A stretch of 64,000 nt of DNA. It comes from Isoetes taiwanensis (lineage: Eukaryota; Streptophyta; Lycopodiopsida; Isoetales; Isoetaceae). The position numbers and the translations under genes were made by a program. Below the pieces are notes generated by a model. That model was given only the letters and a program-made list of their open reading frames with translations. It ran no database searches and was not told where the DNA came from. The stretch is from contig JAJEKV010000059.1 of assembly GCA_021234155.1 (NCBI GenBank), positions 1,405,844 to 1,469,843 of the forward strand, in the 5' to 3' direction. Positions 58,901-64,000 of this stretch are shown here, piece after piece (the first letter of the stretch is position 1; each line of letters opens with the position of its first letter).

Positions 58901-59215
58901 GAATATTCAAGACCATATATCTTTTATTGACATCTGAGTGTAACATACATGCATTGTTGGCTATACTATTCTTTACATAGCAAGCCAGAACTGCACTCCC
59001 TCTCCCTATCTTGAAATCCATGTCTTTCCGGCCGTGAACAGGCGGTATCCTTCTTCCCTCGGGTGACCTTTTGATGTTATGCTCCCATGTTTCCGTAAGC
59101 ATATATTATATCGCGGCCGTGGATGCCTTTCTCCATCATCCCATGGATGCGATGCAGTTCGATTACCATAGCGTCGGCGATCTTTTCCCCAGGAGGTTGC
59201 TCCTTGAGTCTCCAT
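55903..59215 (-). pseudogene. LINE ORF2: endonuclease, reverse transcriptase, C-terminal zinc knuckle
   Basis: Read in overlapping frames from right to left. An N-terminal piece (AMVIELHRIHGMMEKGIHGR, about 59180-59110) precedes 59102-58719, which carries the endonuclease (MLTETWEHN, IIVGDLNARTGE). 58762-58427 is the endonuclease C-terminal part (VNARGELLLEVC, GKSIVDYII), followed by SHRPI. 58467-57265 (400 codons) has NRVIPLHKAGNRQDPGNYRT, GFRPEHSTTDHL and CFVDFEKAFD. 57323-56613 has GVKQGCPLSPTLFGIYIDAL and the catalytic MLYADDLSMMA. 56748-55903 has ARFRMGSHDLRIEKDRW and CRICDGGRIEDENHMINDC (a CCHC-type motif). Four or more one-base frame changes separate these; otherwise there are no internal stops. 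It performs target-primed reverse transcription when intact. Confidence 0.9.
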
Positions 59216-59281
59216 GTTTTACGTACAGGTTGCTTTTGTTCTCCTTGGTCTTCCCTCGGTCTTCATTGTAGGGGTTGGCCC

Positions 59282-60271
59282 TCAGAACCACGCTTGTGTT
59301 GCTTCGGTCTTCGTCTCCCCGTTTCCGCTTCTTCCTGCTTCTGCGCTCGATTCCCTTCTGGCGTGATCGCTCTCGGTGCTTCCCCCCCGCACCTTTGCTC
59401 TCCACCCCTGGCGTATTGATTTCAGGGGGTGTATGTTTTCCTTTTCTGCTTCCGTTGGTTTTACTATCCCCTGCATCCCAACTACCTGTTCTTGCGGTTG
59501 AGTCGCTTGTTCTCTTACCCTCTTGTGTATGTAAACTTTGCCATTCTTGACTCCCGCCTGTATTCCTGCTTGGTTCAGCTCCCTGGCCTTGGCTAATTCC
59601 CTGTGTAGCCCCTGTCTCTGCATCACTATTAAGGACTCCTGTACTTTGATTCCATTTCTCAATCTGGATCCCATCCGCAGGATCCTTTCCTTGGTTGCCA
59701 TGTCTCTCAATGTTAGGTTTATATGCCTCGATCTCCCCCTCCATTGGCCTGATCGTATGGCTTTGATGATGACGCCCCTGTGTTCCTTGAACACCGTCTC
59801 TATCACTTCTGCAGTAACTCGATATATATCCTCGTTAGGTCTCTCCGCTATTCCAATTAGCCTAAGATCATGCTTAATTTTATTTTGCTCCTCATATTCC
59901 ATTAAATGTGGCCTTATTATATCAAACGACTCCCATGCATCCAGCTCAACATTTGATTTCTCTAATTCAACCAACCTTTGTAGGATCTTTGCTTTCTCCT
60001 CTTCGATCTCGTCCATTCTGCGTTGCATTTCCTCGTTCGTCTTCTCCATCCCTCCTACTCTCACGTCCATGCTAGTGATGGCTACTTTGTTGTTGTTGCA
60101 CGTTTCAGCCAGTGCGTTGAGTGCATCCAGGTTTGGGATCTTTGATTCTAGCCACTTATCCATCTGTGCCAGGAAGTCCCTGAGATCCTGTTGGCTCACT
60201 GGGGCTCTTGCCGCCGATGATCTCCTCTGCTGGCTGCCGCTGATACTGTCGGCAATATCTCTTGTTTGCAA
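59282..60271 (-). CDS. LINE ORF1, L1-type coiled-coil RNA-binding protein (329 aa)
   Basis: Intact 329-codon frame. N-terminal Ser/Arg region; coiled coil at about residues 45-110 (VGGMEKTNEEMQRRMDEIEE and AKILQRLVELEKSNVEL); an RRM-like core at about 130-185 (LRLIGIAERPNEDIYRVTAE, VIIKAIRSGQW, HINLTLRDMATKERILRMG); then a CTD-like segment (LIVMQRQGLHRELAKARELN) and a basic C-terminus. The order coiled coil, RRM, CTD is that of vertebrate-type L1 ORF1p (Transposase_22) rather than the RRM plus CCHC ORF1 usual in flowering plants. No CCHC knuckle is seen. It would bind the element's RNA as a chaperone. The start ATG at 60271 precedes QTRDIADSISGS. Confidence 0.8.
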   Translation of the reverse strand: MQTRDIADSISGSQQRRSSAARAPVSQQDLRDFLAQMDKWLESKIPNLDALNALAETCNNNKVAITSMDVRVGGMEKTNEEMQRRMDEIEEEKAKILQRLVELEKSNVELDAWESFDIIRPHLMEYEEQNKIKHDLRLIGIAERPNEDIYRVTAEVIETVFKEHRGVIIKAIRSGQWRGRSRHINLTLRDMATKERILRMGSRLRNGIKVQESLIVMQRQGLHRELAKARELNQAGIQAGVKNGKVYIHKRVREQATQPQEQVVGMQGIVKPTEAEKENIHPLKSIRQGWRAKVRGGSTESDHARRESSAEAGRSGNGETKTEATQAWF

Positions 60272-60639
60272 GAAAGCTCTGTGATGGCCTTAGGCAATGC
60301 TCTCGTGCTGGACTCTCTCTAGAAGATAGCCATGGTCTCTTTCTAAGACCATATATATACTGCCTAATTCTAAACGGTATTTTTATTTATAATTACCGTT
60401 TTAATTTGAATTTCGAGATTTCAAAATGGCCATAATTATTCCGCCCATCTCTCATTATTGTTATTCAACTCCCTTCGTCTATTGCCCAAGATTGATCCTC
60501 TCGGGGTATTTTCGGGGCTGATTAGTTTGGTAGCTGCCTGCCTGCATTGATTGCGTCAGTATTTCGTCCTTCTTAATTTCTGTACCTCTGTATCCTTGTA
60601 TTTTTGTGCCTCTGTATTGCTGTGTTCCTGTACATGTGT

Positions 60640-61140
60640 CATCTTCCTCTGGACTGGAACCAGGGGAGGGCCGTGTCCACGCTCTCCTGGTCTATGGCGG
60701 GGGTTACACCCTCCATAATTTGCTCCCCTTCTCCATAGTGTCGGTAATTTCGTCACCTGGGGTATTCTTCATACCCCGCTGGAAGTCATATGTTGCTCTC
60801 CAGATAATTTAATTTAATTTAATTTAATTTAATTTAGTGAGTTTTTAGTGGTCCGGGTTACCAGTTGGTGGGTCCAGCCCTCGCTATCCTGGTGTACGGC
60901 AGAGGCTTAGCCTCTCTGTCCCGTAACTTGCCCCCGTCCGCCTTTTACTCCATGTCGACAGAGATCGACCAATGGGGTATTCTTCATACCCTGCTACAAA
61001 GTCATATGTCGCCCTCCAAATGTTAAGAAGTTTTTGGTGGTCCGGGTTACCAGTTGGTGGGTCTAGCCCTCGCTATCCTGGTGTACGGCGGAGGCTTAGC
61101 CTCTCTGTCCCGTATCTTGCCCCGTTCGCCTTTTACTCCA
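60640..61140 (-). repeat. About 190-bp tandem repeats upstream of LINE ORF1
   Basis: Blocks GGTCCGGGTTACCAGTTGGT at 60851 and 61038, and GTATTCTTCATACCC at 60763 and 60979, show two clear units and a diverged third (about 60655-60850). Each carries the hairpin AGAGGCTTAGCCTCT or its variant. In one copy (AATTT)6 is inserted at 60806-60835. They lie immediately 5' of ORF1, so they may be 5'-UTR promoter monomers as in mouse L1. Alternatively they are stacked 3' ends of another LINE family, since the (TAAAT)n run would read as a tail on the minus strand. Confidence 0.65.
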
Positions 61141-61376
61141 GAGTTCTTTTTGTTCTTTGTGTGTACCTTCCTTGGTCCCACCTTACCTTTTTTACCCTTA
61201 CGAGGCTTGTTCCGCCTGGCGTAGCATCCTTGTCCTCTGCTAGTCTGTTGCCCCTCATCTTGTATTTTCCTTGGTTTCTGTTTGTTCGCCACCCCTTTTT
61301 GTTCTGAGTCGATATTTGTCGCAGCATAGTCCATTTCTCTAATTTTGCCACCTGCTTTTCCTATTCTGTTGCCCAC
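61047..61376 (-). CDS. Lysine/arginine-rich ORF of unknown status (109 aa)
   Basis: A minus-strand open frame, very basic (KPRKGKKGKVGPRKVHTKNK), overlapping the outermost 190-bp repeat. No domain recognised. It may be a remnant of a nucleic-acid-binding ORF of another LINE copy, or accidental because the + strand is pyrimidine-rich. Low confidence as a gene. Confidence 0.2.
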   Translation of the reverse strand: MGNRIGKAGGKIREMDYAATNIDSEQKGVANKQKPRKIQDEGQQTSRGQGCYARRNKPRKGKKGKVGPRKVHTKNKKNSGVKGERGKIRDREAKPPPYTRIARARPTNW

Positions 61377-61964
61377 TGTATCCCGGTTTCGTCTGTATCG
61401 TCTGCAACGTTTACAGTTCCTGTATATATCCGCTGGTGTAGCTCATCAGCCTAATATTCCTACATTATTCCATATTATGTTCTACGTTGTTAAAATCCAT
61501 AGTTTTTCCGTCCCTTCGTTCATTGTCTCCGTGGGATATAATGTTTTGGATCAGAGTCAATTTATCACTAAGGTAATTTAGAAGAATACACAATGAGGCC
61601 GCTTTACCATTGACAACTATTGCTTCAGATTTCCTTCATTCAAAAATTCTCCATACAGAGATAATACATATTTAGGCATATATCATTGAAAACATTTTCA
61701 AGCATTCAGCTATAATTCAGCTGTGCATTCAGCTTCCAAACAAGTCTATCAGGCATAATTTGTTCCTTCTATGTTCGGGTTTCCCCGCATCATTCAAACA
61801 TTTTCATACAGCTTTGTGCTGATACATCTTACCTATTTGGCAAACTGGAATCATAAAAGAGCGAGGAAAGAAAAAGATAAAAGGTAAAAACGGAAAACAA
61901 AGCAAAAGGGATTACATGCAGCCCCTCCTTCTCCTCCATTGTTGCCCTTCCCCATCCCGGATCT
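61377..61964. other. AT-rich spacer
   Basis: No gene or repeat recognised. CATTCAGCT words repeat around 61700-61730. It may hold the 3' UTR of the minus-strand gene at 61965-62514. Confidence 0.3.
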
Positions 61965-62514
61965 TCATTTCTTTGGCTTTTTCTCTGCCGACGGCTCTCC
62001 AATCTTCCTAACTTTTTCCAAGTTTCTCCCAACATACGCTCGGCACATGAAATCAATAGGATTCTTCTCGCAACAATATATACAAACCTTTCCAAGATCG
62101 CAGATTGTAAGGTTGTGCTGATATCTTGGAGACCGCTGTATTGCCGCATGAATCTGCAGACGATTAAAACATTGCATAGTTCTGTCTAGATCCTGGCGCC
62201 TTATTGAATCGTTTTTGTCGCCTAATACTCCAAGCACCTCCAGTAGCCCTAAAGTGTAGCCATGATCCCGCATATCCTGAGCATGGTGGATTCTCGCCGC
62301 GAATAAGCGAGCAGCACTTCGCCGTAATGATGCCGCACGGCAGCCCCCGACCTAAACACCTCAGGTTCCGTTCACAGATACACCAAGGGTTGAGATCCTC
62401 GAGGTCAGGATTATATGGCACCGTAAGGTTGCCCGGGACTCCAGATCCGGGTTGCTTCCTGATTTTCTTCTCCTCCCCAACGATGTCGACTGCCACTCTC
62501 TTACCCTTGTCCAT
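61965..62514 (-). CDS. Small host gene candidate with cysteine-rich centre, one frameshift (about 183 aa)
   Basis: Starts MDKGKRVAVDIVGEEKKIRK in good context (GAAAATGGAC), with a TATA box about 150 bp upstream. The first frame gives TVPYNPDLEDLNPWCICERN and LRCLGRG. Near 62345, in a C5 run, the reading shifts to the frame giving AARIHHAQDMRDHGYTLGLL, EVLGVLGDKND, NRLQIHAAIQRSPRYQHNLT, DLGKVCIYCCEKNPIDFM and the basic end EKKPKK. The single shift in a homopolymer could be a sequencing error or a real lesion. No family recognised; the CxC and CxxC-like cysteines could bind metal. It stands alone with no neighbour link. Confidence 0.45.
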
Positions 62515-62659
62515 TTTCCCGCAGCTACGCTGTGGCGGAGGCGGGGATGGAGATGCACTGGCGCTTCCCTGATGATATGAATTTGAGAACTCAAGAGTTC
62601 TGGACGCTGGGAAATCTTGTGCGCTGTTTTCACAATTAGTCTATCTCCTGTTATCACTG

Positions 62660-62666
62660 TTATATA
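62660..62666 (-). promoter_or_regulatory. TATA box of the minus-strand gene at 62514
   Basis: TATATAA on the minus strand, about 146 bp before the ATG, preceded by AACCCTA (telo-box-like) at about 62680-62674. Spacing and composition fit a plant core promoter with a leader of about 115-120 nt. Confidence 0.5.
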
Positions 62667-63575
62667 GCCTCTAGGGTTACGAAAGTCTGTCTGAATTCCC
62701 GCTTATTCAATACGACCCGTCTGCCTTAAATGCTTGTCTTGTCCTATCTTGTCTCTCCGAATTTTCGTACGCGAATATTCGCCACCTGTCTCCTTGTTAC
62801 TTGTCTAACATGCGTACATTTCGTCCTTTTCTATATATTTTCATTATTTCATTATTTCATCATTACGCCTCCCCTAAATGTTATGATTATGACGATGGTC
62901 ATTCGTGTTAAGTTCCTGCATTTTTATTCTAAATTTTTCATTATTCTTCGTGTATTATCTATTCACGCTCTATGCCGCGATGCCACGTGCTCCATACCCT
63001 GTAGCTGTTCGGTCCGCTTCTGTTATCGGCCTTTTTGCCACGTAGTCCGTACTCTTGAATTTTTACACTAATTATAAATTAGTGATATTCAATTTACTTT
63101 ATGCGTCTTCCACCCATCTTCCCTCTTTTGTTTTTCTCTTCTTTTATTTTCTTTTCCTATTCGTTTCTTTTCCTTTTTCCTAACGTTATAAAAAAATTTG
63201 AATCACCTGTCGCCGTACCCGGGAGCTTCTTTCCCTGCCGTTTCCCCTGTCTGCTAGCTTCCACTCCTTTTACTAGAGATCGATGGTTGATGCCGTGTAC
63301 AGTCCGTACTTTTATTTATTTATTTACTTACTGCTTCATCCGCTTGCTTTGGTGTGGTATTCCGATGATTATATTCATCGTCACAATCCGTTGTTCGTCT
63401 CCGATCGGGCACGATTGACTTATCTAAAATCTAGACTATCTATAATATAATCCATCTATAATCTACTTAGACTAAGCACGTTTTTAACTATCTTTGATCT
63501 GAGATGATGCACCTACCTGCTTTCCGCCCCCCATCGTCCAAGAGGTTTTAAGTTCCATCATTATACCTTGTTGAA
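62667..63575. other. T/C-rich intergenic stretch
   Basis: Pyrimidine-rich + strand with short ATTTCATTATTTCATTATTT (about 62842) and TTTATTTATTTATTTAC (about 63310) runs. The + ORF at 62730-63071 is hydrophobic by composition only. No gene recognised. Confidence 0.4.
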
Positions 63576-63958
63576 GTGCATTTCCGTTTTTCCTTTGAGT
63601 TTATATTTCGTTGTTGTGACTTGTCTGCCCATAAATGGAGTAATAAGAAGATAAGAATGGTTGTGCTTGAATGCACCCGCCCCTTTGTCGTTGCTAAAGG
63701 GCTAGGCGGAAGAGCAACGTGCATAACAGGTGATCGGTACGTGGACATAAAATCATGTCCGAAACAATATAGGTGTGAATCCAGGTGAGGGACTAATCAT
63801 TAATAACTGATGCATATGTGTTACTTGTGATGTTTCCCAGATTACTTGGTAAAGGTGATGGTTACCCACGTAGTCCTCCCATGGACTAACCCCATCTCTC
63901 CTTTCTTATTTCTTACAGATATAGTGAAAGCTATGTGGTCGTCAAGCGAGAGCGATAG
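63576..63958 (+). CDS. Two-exon ORF of unknown function (82 aa)
   Basis: Exon 1 63576-63784 (MHFRFSFEFIFRCCDLSAHK; MVVLECTRPFVVAKGLGGRA; TCITGDRYVDIKSCPKQYR) ends at a strong donor CCAG|GTGAGG. Intron 63785-63918 (134 bp) ends in a long pyrimidine tract and TTACAG. Exon 2 63919-63958 reads YSESYVVVKRER and stops. The splice sites are the best evidence. The true start may be the inner ATG (MVVLECT, about 63657). Not recognised; it resembles the C-terminal end of a larger, cut-off protein. Confidence 0.4.
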
Positions 63959-64000
63959 TGGAAATGATGTCAAGCATAGATGTATATAGTTTGAAATGTA

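Larger units (their letters stand above)
55631..60290 (-). mobile_element. Nearly complete L1-like LINE (ORF1, ORF2, microsatellite tail)
   Basis: A minus-strand non-LTR retrotransposon. From its 5' side: upstream tandem repeats (60640-61140), ORF1 (60271-59282), ORF2 with endonuclease, reverse transcriptase and a C-terminal cysteine/histidine motif (about 59215-55903), a 3' UTR of about 240 bp, and an (AGAAT)6 run (55631-55660), (ATTCT)n on its own strand, in place of poly(A). It looks comparatively young: single frames stay open for up to 400 codons, and damage is almost only small frame changes. Confidence 0.9.

Noticed and set aside
59163-59744. 193-codon minus-strand ORF
   Set aside because: It overlaps LINE ORF1 in another frame, is low-complexity and hydrophilic, and shows no domain; it is a frame shadow.

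Overview
The window looks like repeat-rich nuclear DNA of a land plant or close streptophyte relative. The pointers are a CACTA (En/Spm) transposase remnant with plant DUF4218/DUF4216 domains, a LURP-one-related exon, the C-terminal half of a TIC32-like short-chain dehydrogenase, a Helitron terminus, a Ty3/gypsy fossil, two non-LTR (LINE) elements and short GT-AG introns. The species cannot be named from the sequence. No RNA genes other than one tRNA-Gly-like sequence, no CRISPR and no bacterial-type operons were seen. All alignments, periods and repeat counts here were made by eye.

Layout: (1) 1-1.35 kb, decayed CACTA transposase. (2) 2.1-20.9 kb, a GC-rich satellite with a monomer of about 1.1 kb. 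It forms two arms in opposite orientation: a short left arm (2106-4771) and a long right arm (6205-20910, 13 full periods), separated by 1.4 kb of unrelated DNA. (3) 20.9-24 kb, minisatellites, a 330-bp direct-repeat pair and palindromic ACGTCGTT/AACGACGT clusters. (4) 24.05-31.3 kb, a Helitron 3' terminus reading leftward, then AT-rich DNA with a LURP-one-related exon and four exons of a dehydrogenase. (5) 32.9-38 kb, a decayed kinase-like gene, two short hydrophobic-leader ORFs and a six-exon gene ending in a glutamate tract. (6) 38.5-41.6 kb, a 5'-truncated LINE on the minus strand. (7) 41.6-47.24 kb, mostly anonymous AT-rich DNA ending in a GC-rich palindromic block that closes with a CACTA-type terminus at 47244. 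(8) 47.4-49.8 kb, a broken host gene carrying a LINE 3' end, and a 1.7-kb unit with 19-bp inverted ends. (9) 49.56-55.3 kb, a broken Ty3/gypsy fossil carrying two MITE-like insertions and a 0.9-kb insertion with a tRNA-Gly-like sequence. (10) 55.6-61.1 kb, a nearly complete minus-strand LINE with an L1-type ORF1. (11) 61.9-64 kb, two small candidate host genes.

The genes do not form a pathway. The window is a stack of mobile elements and satellites with a few host gene pieces. The points most worth attention are the inverted satellite arrays with indel-dominated divergence, the ACGTCGTT palindrome module that ties several sites to a CACTA-like terminus, the short-repeat tails and shared stem-loop at LINE 3' ends, the L1-like ORF1 with upstream tandem repeats, and the unrecognised 33-36 kb gene cluster.
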